64,000 nt of DNA from Ursus arctos (lineage: Eukaryota; Chordata; Mammalia; Carnivora; Ursidae). Every line of letters starts with the position of its first letter. Within the stretch, counting starts at the first letter, position 1. Where the stretch lies: assembly GCF_023065955.2 (NCBI RefSeq), contig NW_026622874.1, forward strand, positions 31,199,772-31,263,771, in the 5' to 3' direction. This document shows positions 33,975 to 47,037 of this stretch, piece after piece. The notes beneath the pieces were generated by a model. The model did not search any database and was not told the DNA's origin. It saw nothing but the letters and a program-made list of their open reading frames with translations. Both the position numbers and the translations under genes were made by a program.

Positions 33975-36240
33975 AGAATTGTTTTTATTCACTTAGGTCA
34001 AATGGTAGTTTTTCTTCATGCCACCTAAAGCTTTAAAGGGAGCAGAAGCTCTACCAGAGAAAAGAAAGAAGAGAGTAAATAGCACAGACACTAATTATTA
34101 CCCTATATTTTCATGCCATTATTATCTTTGAAGCCTTTCATGCAGACTGAAGGGCCACCTATACTCTCTTTCTTTTCCTCTCTAAATATGATGTGCTCCT
34201 GTATAATCTCTGTTGTACTTTCCTATTGATCAATGAAGGATAAGTATTGCTAGTGGCTAAATGCATGGAACAGTACCCTGTGGTTTGTTAGACAACTACA
34301 ACACAGCACAATACTGACCTGTCAGAGTGGAGGAGTGAACGGAATTTCCAATCATAGAGACTAATTTAACACAAAACGTCCGACAAGTACATGCTTAGTA
34401 GGATACAAGCTACAAGAGCTAAACCTTCTTATTCACAACAAAGGAATATATGATTTTTTTCTAAGTAGGAGTACTTGATTATATTTAAAACCTTTTTTCA
34501 CAGCTGGATGTTCCCATAATGACAAGTGACAGTTATATAACAACTTTCACTCAAAGGTCAAAAAGTATGCCACAAATCTTTTAAATGCCAAAAATATGTC
34601 ACACACCAGTAAATACAGCCACCTCTCATGTGGAAAGCGGCAACTTATAGAAGGCCTCAAGAATGTATGAATGTAGGAAGGAAATTGAATACTACACTTA
34701 AGAAAAATCAATGAATAATCTGAGTTAGATGAGATCTTCTGCTGAGATCTTCTGATCTTAAAAGTCATTTAACTCTCCTTAGTTTATATAACTATAAATG
34801 TGGGAGCCCAATTCAGAAAAGATCATTAAGAACTTTTATTGCTTAAATTCATCAAAAACAAGTATGCCAAATTCAATTCTTTGTATAAAAGTAGATAATT
34901 TTTGTTAAGTGAATAAATCAATGGTAAAAGGCTTAGGTGTCTGGATCCTTTATACTAGCCGTTTTTAAACTTTAATATGTATATCTGCATAACAATCTGA
35001 TAAAATAGCCATTGATGATTATGATCAAGAGAAACTTAAAAGACCTCTTTAAGAAACCCAAAGAACTTTTTATCTAGCATAGTATTTCTACATCATCTTC
35101 CACAATTATTTTTTTCCCAATATGGACTTTCTCTTTGCTTAAATATATACCATTATGAACGAAAAGGGAAATTTCCACGGAGTTTAACATGGTATAACAT
35201 GCTGTGCTCTGACATTAAAAAAAAAAGTTATAGGTGTTTTTTATTTTACGGTGGAACAATTTATTAAAGGAATTATGGGACATCTTTTGAGGATTCAAAA
35301 AGAAGGGCTGCAACAATCAATTATAGGACAATGAGTACAATTTCCAAGTTTTACATGATATGTTAAGGTTTGAAAGTGAATTATGAGACTCTAAGCACAA
35401 TTTACATTTCTTTTCTTTCTTTCTTCTTCTTTTTTTTAAGTAGTCTCCACAGCTGGTGTGGAGCCTAACCTGGGGCTTCAATTCATGACCCTGAGATCAA
35501 GACCTGAGCTGAAATCAGGAGTTGAACGCTTAACCAACTGAGCCACCCAGGCACCCCCACAAGTTATATTTCCATTGCTATCATAAAGTTTTCATTTCAT
35601 GAAGATGCTCACTAAATTTAAAAACCACCACAGAATCTGATTTAAAAAACACTTGATAGTAACTCCCAAAGGAACCCAATTTCTCTCCTAAAACAATATG
35701 CACAAATATTTTTTTAACTTTCAATAGAAAATGTTATATAAAAATAATAGATATAGCTATTAGGGTACCTGCTACTTCTACCACTTCCTGTCTATTGCAT
35801 TTTATTATGGTAAATCTACACAGGAAAAAAATGTACTTTTTCAGATGCTAAGCCCTGTCTTTTTTCTCCTTCACTCAGACTCGTCCCCCAACCAAAATAT
35901 ACTAGGTTGAGTTTATTCCTATATTGCTAAATATTCATCCAATTTAACTCCAGAAGTAGAATTTGTGCCTAGGATAAAATCAGAAAACTCTAAGGAAATT
36001 AAACATCTGTCTAGGAAGAGGTAAGCCTCCTAGGGCTACCTATATTATTCAACCTGGTCCATTATTTAAAAATATGAATAAAGAGTCAAGGATCTCTAGA
36101 CATTTGGAAAGGACTTAAGTGAACAATGGATAAATGATCCCAAGGGAAATTCAGAGAGTTTCAAAAAGATATTACAAGCCATCTACTTATTGAAAGAATA
36201 AGTAGAGAAAAATCCAAGAACAAGGAAAACTTATTTTTAA
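33975..36240. other. Intergenic sequence with one old Can-SINE
   Basis: 35,404-35,556 is a diverged minus-strand Can-SINE lacking the CT-rich body ('aagtagtctccacagctggt' to 'gagccacccaggcacccc'). I recognise nothing else; no coding signal. Confidence 0.6.
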
Positions 36241-36249
36241 AAATGCTTG

Positions 36250-36920
36250 TTGAAACAAAACATTTATTAGAAGGGATGGAAATGGCACCAGGACTTTGGA
36301 AAACAGTTTGGCAGTTTCATAAAAAGTTAAACACATATCTACCATACAATCTAGTCATTCCTCTCCTAGATACTTGTCCAGGAGAAAAGAAAGCATATGT
36401 CCATACAAAGACTTGTACATGAGTATTTATAGCAGCTTTATTTGCCAAAAACTGAAACAATAAAAATCTTCATCAATAGGTGAACGGATGGACAAACTGT
36501 GGCATAATCATACAATGCAATAACACTTTGCAATTAAAAAAGAAATGAACTATGGATATACATAACATCACGGGTGAATCTGAAATAATTATGCTAAGTG
36601 AAAGAATTCAGAGATAAAAAAGGATACATACTGTATGGTTCCATTTATATAAAAGTCTAAAATATGCAAATGACGTAATCTATAGTGACATAAACCAAAT
36701 GAGTGGTTGCCTAGGGGAGAGAGGAATGATGGTCTAGGAAGGAGCAGGAGGGAGAGATTACAAAAGGGCAGAAGGACACTTGGTGGCGATGGGTGTTCCT
36801 TATCTTGATTGTGGTGATGGTTTCGTGGGTATATACCTATGTCAAGACTTATCAAATCATACACTTTAAATATATATGCAATTTATTATTTGTTAAATAC
36901 GCTTCAACAAAGGTATTTGA
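36250..36920 (+). mobile_element. Old L1 3' end
   Basis: 'aaaacagtttggcagtttca', 'atttatagcagctttatttg', 'tatgctaagtgaaagaattc' and 'gtggttgcctaggggagaga' follow ORF2 C-terminus to 3'UTR of an old L1M element. Confidence 0.85.
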
Positions 36921-36949
36921 ACAAAAAAAGACAACATGAAGAAAACAAA

Positions 36950-37720
36950 ACAAGAGCTGGAAGAGGAAAAAAGCAAATGAATGGAAAATATGAGAAAAAA
37001 TTAAAATTCATAGATTAATCCTGGAAGTCTAGTGTTTCACTGATAAGAATTCAGAGGGAAAGAAAAGAGAATATGAAGCACAGATAGTAAAACAATGGAA
37101 AGATACTTCTCAGATCTAAAGGAAGCCCCAGACTTCAGATGGGAAGAGCGCTCCAAGAGCTAAGGAAGCTCCTGAAGGAATAAAAACCCATATCTAAACA
37201 CCACCCACCAAATTTCAGAGGACGAAAGATAATGAAGATTCTTAAAGCTTCCAGAGATGGAAAAAAGGTAAATCAAAAACAAAAAATCAACTCCCCCAAA
37301 ATGAGATTCAAATTGGCATCAGAAATCTCAACCACAAAGTGGATGTTAGGAAAGGATGGAGCAAAGCCTACAGAGTACGGAGGGGAAAATGATTATGAAG
37401 CTTGAATTCTATGTTAAACTCAATCAAGAATGAGGCAAAATTAAGTCATTTAAGGAATGCATGAATTCAAAAAAGTTACTCCCATGCACATTTATTTAAA
37501 TTTTTTTTAACTTGATGATATAGCCTAATAAAGTGAGAATAGAATCCAAGGAAGAGGAAGCTGGAGATCCAAGAAACAAGGAAACTAACTTATGAATACA
37601 ATGAAAAGAAATCATAGGATGATAGTTGGGCAGCAAGCCTAGAAAGCAACACACTCGAATTAGAAACAAAAGTCTAAAGAACATGTTCAGAAAGAAAATT
37701 CTTTCCATTCAACAATGAAT
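36950..37720 (+). mobile_element. HAL1/L1 ORF1-like relic
   Basis: 'attcttaaagcttccagaga', 'aaattggcatcagaaatctc', 'gcttgaattctatgttaaac' and 'aaaaaagttactcccatgca' correspond in order to the C-terminal half of an ORF1-type protein gene in HAL1/L1M. All frames are broken. Confidence 0.6.
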
Positions 37721-38231
37721 ATACTACAAAGCTGGAAGATCTTATGAAAAGGGCATATATTTCTTCTCTCATTAGAAAAAAAGCAATTAGATATTCTAGG
37801 GAGGGAATCCATATGGACTACACATGAAACAAATTAGTTATGGCATGATTTTGAATAGTTGTTAGAGTTTCAGATAAGAAATTCCATTTGACCTTGATGC
37901 CTGGAATATTCTCTTTGGGTCAGCCCTGATTTAGCAACGTAGTACTCCATTTCCAATTTAGAATTCCAATCATACAACTTGGATCACAGTAAATAATATT
38001 TATTTAATCATAATACTATGTGTTCCAAGGTATTAGAAAAAGTATGGAATCCTTACTGTACAGAACAGAATGTAAAGTCATCAATTTTGACAACATCAAA
38101 GGAAGAATATAGCCATCAGAGGCTAAAAAAGTGAAGCAAAGGGATGCGAGATGAAGAATGGTTTAAGGATGGTAATTTGTCTCATCTTACGTAATGGAGA
38201 ATTAGATGTTATTTTAAAAACTGGTGAAAGA

Positions 38232-38430
38232 GGGGCACGTGGGTGGCTTGGTCGGTTAAGCGTCTGCCTTTGGCTCAGGTCATGATCTCAGGGTCCTGGG
38301 ATCAAGCCCCACATCAGGCTCCCTGCTCAGTGGGGAGCCTGCTTCTCCCTCTCCCTCTGCTGCTCCCCCTGCTTGTGCTCTCTCACTCTCTCTCTCTGTT
38401 AAATAAATAAATAAAATCTTAAAAAAAAAA
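38232..38430 (+). mobile_element. Can-SINE
   Basis: GGGGCACGTGGGTGGCTTGG head, CT-rich body, AAATAAATAAATAAAATCTTA(n) tail. Confidence 0.93.
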
Positions 38431-38640
38431 GTTAATTGGCTCCCACTTCCACTGCCCTCAGGATAAGATCCATACTAATGTTCTTGACAGTCTAGTTGCA
38501 AATGACCTTTTTAATCTTGTCTCCCAGAATTCATGCATCTGACCATGTCACTTTTTCATGAAAGTGCCCTGCTCTTTCACTCCTTCATGCATGTCTTTTG
38601 CACACAATTATCTCTCTGTCTTAAGATGGAAGATAGGGAT
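38431..38640 (+). mobile_element. L2 fragment
   Basis: 'ttggctcccacttccactgc', 'ggataagatccatactaatg' and 'catgcatctgaccatgtcac' follow the L2 3' region. Confidence 0.65.
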
Positions 38641-38849
38641 CTGCTTTGCTGGGGAAATTTCTAATCATCATTTAAGAATATGATCAGCAAGAAATCATAA
38701 AAAAAAAGAAGAAATTTGACTACATAAAAATTTAAAACCTCTATCTGGAAGAAAGACACTATAAACAAAGTTTAAAGATGAATACAAATTGAGAAAGAAA
38801 GATTTACAGCATATATGACAAAGGGTTGGAAGGCAGTGGAGAAAATGGG

Positions 38850-39090
38850 TATAGCATGGACTCCAACAACTCCTACTAACCACTGACTCTACCACTTACC
38901 AGCAGCAAGATCTTAGGCAAGTTATTTAACTTACACGTGCCTCACAGTTTCTTCCTCTGTAAAATGGGAATAATAATAGTACCAACTTTATAGGATGTTT
39001 TTGAGGAATAAATGAATTAGAACATGTAAAGCATTTAGAACAGCGCCTGACATATATTAAGTGGCATATAAGTTTAGGTATTAGTGCATT
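38850..39090 (+). repeat. MIR SINE
   Basis: 'cttaggcaagttatttaact', 'tctgtaaaatgggaataata' and 'agcatttagaacagcgcctg' follow the MIR core and 3' part. Confidence 0.9.
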
Positions 39091-39199
39091 GTTGAATATT
39101 TTAAAGAGCACTTAAAATAAGAAAACAATATGCTAGCATCTACTAGGAAAGGGGTTAGTATAGGTAAGGGTCAAAAGAAGAAATACTAATGGGCATTAA

Positions 39200-39640
39200 A
39201 TATGTGAATTTGCTCAAGTTTACCATTTATAAAAGCATGGAAATTAAAACAAATGAGACTTCTCTTAAATATCAGATCAGCAAAGATGTAAGTGATTGAT
39301 AGTGCTCAGTTTGGCAAGGGTGTGGACAACTGGACGTGCTCCCAAATGAGGGAATGGGGGCAGGGAGTGGCAGGAATAAAGTGGTACAAGATTTCTGGAG
39401 AACAATGTGGCAATATTAATAAAAATTAAAGATATGTAGTATTTTTTGACCCAGCCATTATAATTTTATGAATTTCTCCTAAATAAATAATTTGGCAAGA
39501 ATATCTTTTTTTTTTGGTTTACAATAGAAAACAATTAGAAATAACTTAAATGTCCATCAATAGGGGTCAGTTAAATAAATTAGGATTTATCCCTATAACA
39601 GAATACTATGCATTTACCAAAAATGGATAAAGTGGAGCCA
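39200..39640 (+). mobile_element. Old L1M ORF2/3' fragment
   Basis: 'ttggcaagggtgtggacaac', 'gacccagccattataatttt' and 'aaatgtccatcaataggggt' are L1 ORF2 C-terminal landmarks. Confidence 0.75.
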
Positions 39641-39885
39641 CATTTATTGACATACAACAATACCCACCATATATTAGGGCTTGTTCTCTGGTAGATAATT
39701 TTATTTGCAACATTTCATTTAATTCTCTTCACAACTCTGTCAGTTATATCCTGTCATTAGATCAGTATTATAAATAAGGAAACAAATTCAAAGCCATTTG
39801 GTGACTCATCAAGCTCACAATTCAAACCTAGACCCACTGACTCTGCAGCCCATGTTCTTAATGTCAATGCCATAATGCACATAGA
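39640..39885 (-). repeat. MIR SINE
   Basis: Plus-strand 'atttcatttaattctcttca', 'tataaataaggaaacaaatt' and 'gactctgcagcccatgttct' are the reverse complement of a full MIR. Confidence 0.7.
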
Positions 39886-39937
39886 TTATAAGCCAGTTTA
39901 TATTCTATGAGCCCATTTATTATATTTAATAAATAAT

Positions 39938-40458
39938 GTGATGTGATTTTATGGGTCAACTTGACTGGGCCATGGGGTGCCAGATATTTGATCAAACGTT
40001 ATTGTGGGTGTGTCTACAAGGGTGTTTTTGGATAAGATTAATATTTATATTGTTAGACTGAGTAAAGCCTTATCCAAACAGTTGAAGACCTTAATAGAAT
40101 AAAAAGACTAAGTAAGAGTGAACTCTCCTTGCCTGATGGCCTCAAGCTGGGACATCTGTCTTTTCTTGCCTTTGAATGTAAACTGAAACATCAGCTCTCC
40201 TTGGATGTCCAGTTTGCCAGCTTTCGGTTTGGAACTTTCACTATCAGCTCTCCTGGGTCTCCAGATAACCAACTGTAAGACATTTAAAAAAAAAAAAAAA
40301 AAGAGGAAGAAGGCTATAATCTGGGGACTGGGGATTTATAATCATGTAAGCCAATTCCTTATAATCCCTCACTCTCTCCCCATACATATAAAGAGAATAG
40401 CTATAGATATAGATAGATAGAGATAGAGATAGAGATCTCCCTGGAGAACCCTAATACA
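39938..40458 (-). mobile_element. Solo LTR, ERVL type
   Basis: Plus-strand text runs from 'ttatgggtcaacttgactgg' through repeated 'catcagctctcct' blocks to 'gccaattccttataatccct' and 'ctggagaaccctaatacat'. This is the reverse complement of a TG...CA-ended LTR that begins TGTATTAGGGTTCTCCAGGG. A (GATA)n tract (about 40,404-40,436) and an A-run lie inside. No internal region adjoins. Confidence 0.7.
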
Positions 40459-41173
40459 TATGTAATAATACATTTTTAAGGCACAGGAGTATTGGATGGA
40501 TCTATACCAAACTATTAACAGTTGTTTCCTCTGGAAGGCCAGAAGCATAGAATAGACTTTCACTTTACGTTTTATCATTCCATGGTCTTTGAGTTTTTCA
40601 CAACTAGCAAGAATAGCATTTAATATTAAAAGTATATAATGATTTTCTGAAAATAAAGCTTCAAACGGCTCCTTCCCCTCTCTGATTCCTTCCAAACCTC
40701 TCTCCCCCAATCAGAGGTAAGAATTCTCCTGACATTTTTGCCTTTACATATATTAGAAAATTTGGAGTATCCCTTCATCATTGATTAGGGCCTAGACTGA
40801 GTCCTAAGTACTCACCTGTTTCATTCATCTTCCTGGTTCCCTTTCACTGAGAAAGCTAAAATGGGGAATTCCTCAAATAGATTTGGTTTGAGCTGGACAA
40901 GGTAAGCTAATCTGAGGGAGGAGATATGCATTCAACCAACCCATCTTTGCTTGTGCTTCCCTTTGCTTTGTTTCCTGGAAAGGGTTTCACTATTCTCTGT
41001 TAGGGACCATTCCCTTTTGATTTTGTCTCCTTTTATGTCTGAGGCTTTGTTATATAATCACAGCTGAAATTCTTTATTTTCTTCAAATTTCCTATGGAGA
41101 GTTGTTTTTTTTTGTGCTGGTCATTGGGAAGTCACTTAATGTTCTGAGCTTTATTTCTGCAAAATGGGAAACT
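40459..41173. other. Unique intergenic sequence
   Basis: Nothing recognised; no coding signature. Confidence 0.5.
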
Positions 41174-41195
41174 CTAGATCCAAGGGACAATTTTA

Positions 41196-41400
41196 TTTAT
41201 TTATTTATTTTTATTATTTATTTATTTGACAGAGAGAGAGAGAGAGCCAGCGAGAGAGGGAACACAAGCAGGGGGAGTGGGAGAGGAAGAAGCAAGCTCC
41301 TAGCAGAGCAGGGAGCCCAAAGCGGGGCTTGATCCCAGGACCCTGGGATCACACCCTGAGCCGAAGGCAGATGCTTAACAACTGAGCCACCCAGGCGCCC
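41196..41400 (-). mobile_element. Can-SINE
   Basis: Reverse-oriented, with a 22-bp target duplication starting 'ctagatccaagggacaattt' (41,174-41,195; second copy 41,401-41,422 with one mismatch). Confidence 0.96.
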
Positions 41401-42229
41401 CTAGATCCAAGAGACAATTTTAAAGAAAAACTTGAACAATGGTAGGAAGGATTCACAGCCCAAAGGAAACAATGAGTATAAACACCTCCATTTGTCCAAA
41501 TTGGGGACAAAGGTTGGATTTGTATGCTTCTCCTCTCTCTCCTTAACCATCATGGGAAGATCTAGGAAAAATCCCAATCTTTTAGTCTGAACTCCCTCAC
41601 TCTGACCATATGCCATATAATGACTATCATTTTCCCTCATGTATATTACATAAGAGTATATACGTGTGTGGTTGTTTGTGCAGAATATAAAAGTACTAAC
41701 TCTAGAACTTTGTTTTGCAGTTAAAATGGCTGACACCTGAACTAACCTACCTGATCTATGTTCTCAGATTATCCAAAGCAATAAACTAGAGAGGAGGCTG
41801 GATAAGAACTCTGTCCAACACTATACCACCTGTACTACCATGCTTGTTCAAACCTGAGAGTGAGTGCCTCCTTAAATTTGCACCCTAGACATTTTGCTTC
41901 TCTCATTCTCAGTCCTGACCCAGGATCCTGCCATCTCTAGCTTCCCTGGGTCACAGCAATTGGAGAGGATCCCAGTAGTGATAAATTTTTCCCACTTCCA
42001 GTACCAAACCCACGGTGGTTCCTTATTAGTAAAAATGTAAGTAATGAGAAATCCTCAACAAATGAATAAAATAAATGAAAGAAAACAGAGTACAGAAGAC
42101 CTAGGTCAGGAGCAGCACAAGTGGAAAGGACTGGAGTTTTCACTGACAATAAGTTTAATTTTCATATATAGGGTGCCTACTAAAATTATTAAGGTGATTT
42201 TAGGCTGTAATTTTAGATGTTTATTATCT

Positions 42230-42535
42230 ATCACAAAGAAAGCAGTAATCCCAGTCTCCTCTGCCCTAGTAAGAAAATACCTGGAGTGAATTCAGCAGCA
42301 AAATATTTCTAATTACATTCTACAAGAAAAGGTTAAAAAGCTGGTAATGTTTAGTCTGAAAAAGAAATGACTCAGGGACTCCGTGGTAATTGCTTTCAAA
42401 TATTTGAATGCTTGCCAGATGAAAAAGGATCAGGCTTATTCTGTATGGTCACAAGAGTTAGAGCCAAAACCAGTGGGTGGCAGCTGCGCAGAAACAGATC
42501 TTGGCTTGTTATAAGCCCTGATGCCCAGATTATTA
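42230..42535 (+). mobile_element. CR1/L3 LINE relic
   Basis: 'taatgtttagtctgaaaaag', 'aattgctttcaaatatttga', 'gcttattctgtatggtcaca' and 'agtgggtggcagctgc' match the order of the conserved C-terminal/3' region of L3 (CR1) elements. Very ancient; the 67-codon frame here is its remnant. Confidence 0.7.
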
Positions 42536-43623
42536 TTGTTACAAATAATCCCTCTTGGTTTAGTGTGTAAAATAATTGGATTTCTTACCACAGTAAACCA
42601 GATTGTAATCCTACCCTACATGCAAGCTCTATTGGAAACAGAACTATGCTAACAGGCCTTGTCAACAAAAACATTAGATGGTTGGAAGTGGGAAGCTGCC
42701 ATCCCTCCTTTCTTCCATCTCTTTCCCCTCATATTCTCTTGGATTTTTTTGTTTGTTTGTTTGTTTTGTTAACCCTGTGTTGGTAAAGGCCCTTGGGATA
42801 GTTGGAAATGATGAGGTTTTCTCAGGTGGGCTTTTTTCTTGCTAGAAAGTGTTCCTTTCTGAAACCCATTCCATACTCTCTCCATCCCTCTTTCTCCCAT
42901 AGTCCAGAGCCCCAGCTGCCTTCATTTCATCCCAGATACCTGCTTTCAAAATCCTAAGGACCACATGCTGGTTTTGTCACACAGACCAGAACTTAGAACT
43001 TGCACTACCCCTCCCCCTTCATCTCTCACTTTCTCTGTCTCTTTCTCTCTCTCTGTCTCTCATTTCCCTTCTCTTCTTTTATGCTTTTGCTTTAATCCCC
43101 AAAGATTCACCTCTAGTCTCACTGAGGTCAAAAAGCTAGAATGGAGACCATTTGATACTCATACAGACTTTTCATCTCTGAGACTCTATAACTCTAAGAC
43201 ACGTCTAGGGTGAAAATGAACATGATGTGCTTGAAGGATGGTGATATTTGCAAGATACAGGAGTTGCACTAGGGAATAGTAAGAGTCATATTAGAAGGTC
43301 CTTAATGCCAGACTGAGAATTTGAGACTCTCCTGAAATCTTTCAGGGCCTTTAGTAAGAAACTGATATGTTCAAAATGATGTCCTAAAAGAAAATTATAA
43401 GGTTGAAGAAGGTTGAGAAGAAAGACAGAAACTAATTAGAAGATGCTCTGTTGGTCCAAAAATAGGATAATGGAAGTATGGACAATGGTAGCAGCGGTAG
43501 GGGGACAATGGTAGCAGCTGTAGGAATAAAAAGGAAGAGCTGGGCTGTAGAGGCCTCTTAGAAGAATTTTGACAATACTTAATGTATTAGATGTTACTGT
43601 TTTAGCTGTCCACAAAAATCGCG

Positions 43624-43659
43624 CTCTCTCTCTCTCTCTCTTTTTTTTTTTTTTTTTTG
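43624..43659 (+). repeat. (CT)n followed by poly-T
   Basis: About nine CT units directly followed by a T-run of about 18. It may be the edge of a retroposon in minus orientation. Confidence 0.85.
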
Positions 43660-44095
43660 AGGAGCTGCCCATCTTCCACTCCAACCACCGGATCCTGGAA
43701 AAGACTGAGGTGCAGCCATGAGAATACCCTTCACAGACCTCCTACTGCAGGGAGCACCACTGACTAAGGGCCCCAGCAGCTGCGTTTCTGAATCCATCTC
43801 CACGTTTGCACGGAGGTCACGCTTCCCACAGGCTGCTCTTTCCACTGACCGAGTATGACTGGAATACCAAGGTAGATCTGTTCCTGGGTGACAAGGAGAC
43901 AAGGGTCTCCCTTTTCAGCCAACTTTGGCTTGAGAACTACCTGAGAGCCTTGCTGAACTTTCTACAGACTGCACAGCAATCTGGGCCCAACCCACTCTCT
44001 CTCCTTCACTCAGGGTCAGGCTGCATCATGGTCTAATGGTTTCTTGGCCATTTCCTAGCTCATTCCCTTACATACAGGCATTTCCCCAAATAAAA
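43660..44095 (+). repeat. Unassigned LTR-like repeat
   Basis: Block from 'gaggagctgcccatcttcca' to 'cccaaataaaatcctgatac', ending in an AATAAA signal in the way an LTR or retroposon 3' end does. I cannot name the family. Confidence 0.35.
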
Positions 44096-44106
44096 TCCTG
44101 ATACAT

Positions 44107-44571
44107 ATGGTGTGTGTGTGTGTGTGTGTGTGTGTATAATGGAATATTACACACCCACCAAAAAATGAAATCTTGCCATTTGCAATGACATGGACGGAAC
44201 TAGAGAGTATTACGCTAAGTGAAATAAGTCAATAGGAGAAAGACAATTATCATATGATTTCACTGATATGTGGAATTTCAGAAACAAAACAGAGGATCAT
44301 AGGGGAAAAGAGGAAAAAATAAAACAAGATAAAACCAGAGTGGGAGATAAACCATAAGAGACTCTTAATCTCGGGAAAAAAACTGAGAGTTGCCGGAGGG
44401 GAGAAGGGGTGGAGGGATGGGGTAACTGGGTGATGGACATTAAGGAGGGCATGTGATGTAATGAGCACTGGGTATTATATAAGACTGATTCATCACAGGC
44501 CTATACATACTCTGAAACCAATAATACATTATATGTTAATTAATTGAATTTAAATAAAAACGTTTAAAAAT
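44107..44571 (+). mobile_element. 5'-truncated L1 (3' end only)
   Basis: Starts in a GT microsatellite, then 'aatggaatattacacaccca', 'gctaagtgaaataagtcaat' and a 3'UTR ending TTTAAATAAAAACG. An 11-bp target duplication 'tcctgatacat' / 'tcttgatacat' (44,096-44,106 and 44,572-44,582) defines the insertion. Confidence 0.85.
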
Positions 44572-46064
44572 TCTTGATACATTTATAAAAATGTTATAAT
44601 TAAGTAGTAATTTCATATATCTAAAAGAATGTGAATGAAGAGCAGAAAAAAATCCTACCGATGTGTCATTACAATTGTTAAAACCTAGGAAAAGGAAGAA
44701 ATTGAATGCTAACTCATTCTAAAGCTAAGTCAACATGGATTAACTTTTTACAAATTTTCCTCCACAAATCCCATTTCTGAGTCACATGATAGCATATAGG
44801 ATGCTTTCCTCATAAAATTTAAGTCCAATGTCATTGTTATAACATTGATACATTTGAGGACACAGAGAATTTAAAAGTACATGACTTCTCTTTAAGAGAT
44901 AAGAAACATTTTCCCCAGAAAATTGATTAGGCCAGTAGGTGATGAGGTTGCCGTGATAATTACGATATTGTGCCATGCCCTCATTGATGTGAATTCTCAA
45001 TGTTAATTTTTCACTAAGAACTTTTGGCAGCAACCTCATAACTCTTGCCAAGAAGAATTTATTCTGGTGGCCATCCAAACTAGTGAGTTAAGGAAAACAT
45101 CCCCCAATAAGGTATTAAATACCTAACTCTGAGAGTAGGTTAAGATGGCAGAGGAGTAGGGACCCCTTTTTCAGCCGGTCCCCTGAGTCGAGTTGGATAG
45201 GTACCAGACCAGCCTGAACATCCACGGAATCAGCCTGAGACGCAGGAAGATACATCTGGATCTCTACAAATGAACATCTCCAGCGCTGAGTATTGAGGTA
45301 CAAGCAGGGAGCCGTGAAACCGTACACAGATATCGGAAGATAAACGGAAGGGGGCGGGAGCCGCCACGTTCGGGCACCGGGAAACGGTAGCCACCTACAC
45401 GGGGGAGCCGGCGGACTCGCAGACGGCACCTGCGAGAAAACAGACTGTGACCGTGAGCGGGGAGCGCACTCCACCAGACTTCTCACGGAGCTCCAGTGTG
45501 CTCACTGGAACCAGACTGAGACCGGGAGCTACGGAGCGTGCGGGGGCGACTGGCAGCTGGCAGCTGGCAGCTGGCAGTGTTAGAAACACAAAGGACAGAG
45601 ACGCGCCAGCCCTGGAAGTCAGGGCTGGGACACCGCGTGTGGGGCGCACATCCCGGGACGCTGCAGGGTTGAGCAGCACCAACAGAAACAGAGTTAAAGT
45701 GGCCAGAACATCAGTGGAGAATGGTCCGTGATCCCTCTGTTCTGAGACAGAGGCTGAGATTCGGCCACTGCTACTCTGACACTCAGAAGAGGCACAGCAA
45801 AACGCCAGGGAAAGCTGCCAGAGAACAAAAGCCTGGAAATACCGGCTCACAGTGTGCCCATTCCCATCCCCCCTCGCAGGGGACACGGAGACTCTACCCA
45901 AACAGGGTTGCCTGAGTATTGGCGTGGAAGGCCCCTCCCCCAGAAGGCAGGCTGAAAAATCAAGAAGCCCACATCCCTAAAATCCCTATAAAACAAGGGC
46001 GCACGGCCTGGGTCCCAGTCAATAATTTGGGCTCTGGACAGCCCCGCAACCTCTCCTCATCAGA

Positions 46065-46964
46065 ATGATGAGAAGGAGAAATCCCCCCCAGCAAAGAAAA
46101 GACAATGAGTCTGTGGCCTCTGCCACAGAACTAACGGATATGGATATAACCAAATTATCAGAAATGGAATTCAGAGTAACAATGGTCAAGATGATGTGTA
46201 GACTTGAAAAAAATATTAACGAAAATGTTAATGAGAATATAGAATCTCTAAGGGTGGAAATGAGAGCGAATCTGGCAGAAATTAAAAATTCTATGAGCCA
46301 AATGCAGTCAAAACTAGAGGCTCTGACGGCCAGGGTGAATGAGGCAGAAGAACATATCAGCAAATTGGAGGATGGGTTAGTAGAAGAGAAAGCTAAAATA
46401 GAATCTGGACTCAAAAAAATCCACGCTCAGGAATGTAGGTTATGGGAGATAACTCAATGAAACGTTCCAATGTCAGAATCATCGGCATCCCCGAGGGGGT
46501 GGAGAAAAACAGAGGTCTAGAAGAGATATTTGAACAAATTGTAGCTGAAAACTTCCCTAATCTAGCAAGGGAAACAAACATTCGTGTCCAAGAGGCATAG
46601 AGGACCCCTCCCAAGCTCAACCACGACAAACCTACGCCACGTCACGTCATAGTGCAATTCGCAAATATTAGATCCAAGGATTCAGTATTGAAAGCGGCCG
46701 GGGCAAAGAAATTTCTTATGTACCAAGGCAAAGGTATCAGAATTACGTCAGACCTGTCTACACAGACATGGAATGAGAGAAAGGGTTGGGGGGGGCATTT
46801 TTAAAGCTCTTTCAGAGAAAAACGTGCAGCCAAGGATCCTTTATCCAGCAAGGCTCTCATTCAGAATTGATGGAGAAATAAAGACCTTCCAGAATCGCCA
46901 GTCATTGACCAATTTCGTAACCATGAAACCAGCCCTACAGGAGATATTAAGGGGGGTTCTATAA
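46065..46964 (+). pseudogene. L1 ORF1 (RNA-binding protein), broken
   Basis: Frame one (46,065-46,460, 131 codons) covers the N-terminal region and the heptad-rich coiled coil (residues about 45-115). A frameshift near 46,455 ends it. In the next frame the RRM-like part has a stop TAG at 46,598-46,600. A further slip at the G-run 46,785-46,792 moves the C-terminal domain (46,773-46,964) to another frame. At least three lesions, so no full ORF1 protein can be made. Confidence 0.9.
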
Positions 46965-47037
46965 AGGTAAAAAGGCCCCAAGAGTGATACAGAACAGAAA
47001 GTCACAATCGACAGAAACAAAGACTTTACTGGCAACA

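Noticed and set aside
45395..45901. 168-codon minus-strand open frame
   Set aside because: It lies wholly within the GC-rich L1 5'UTR and resembles no protein.
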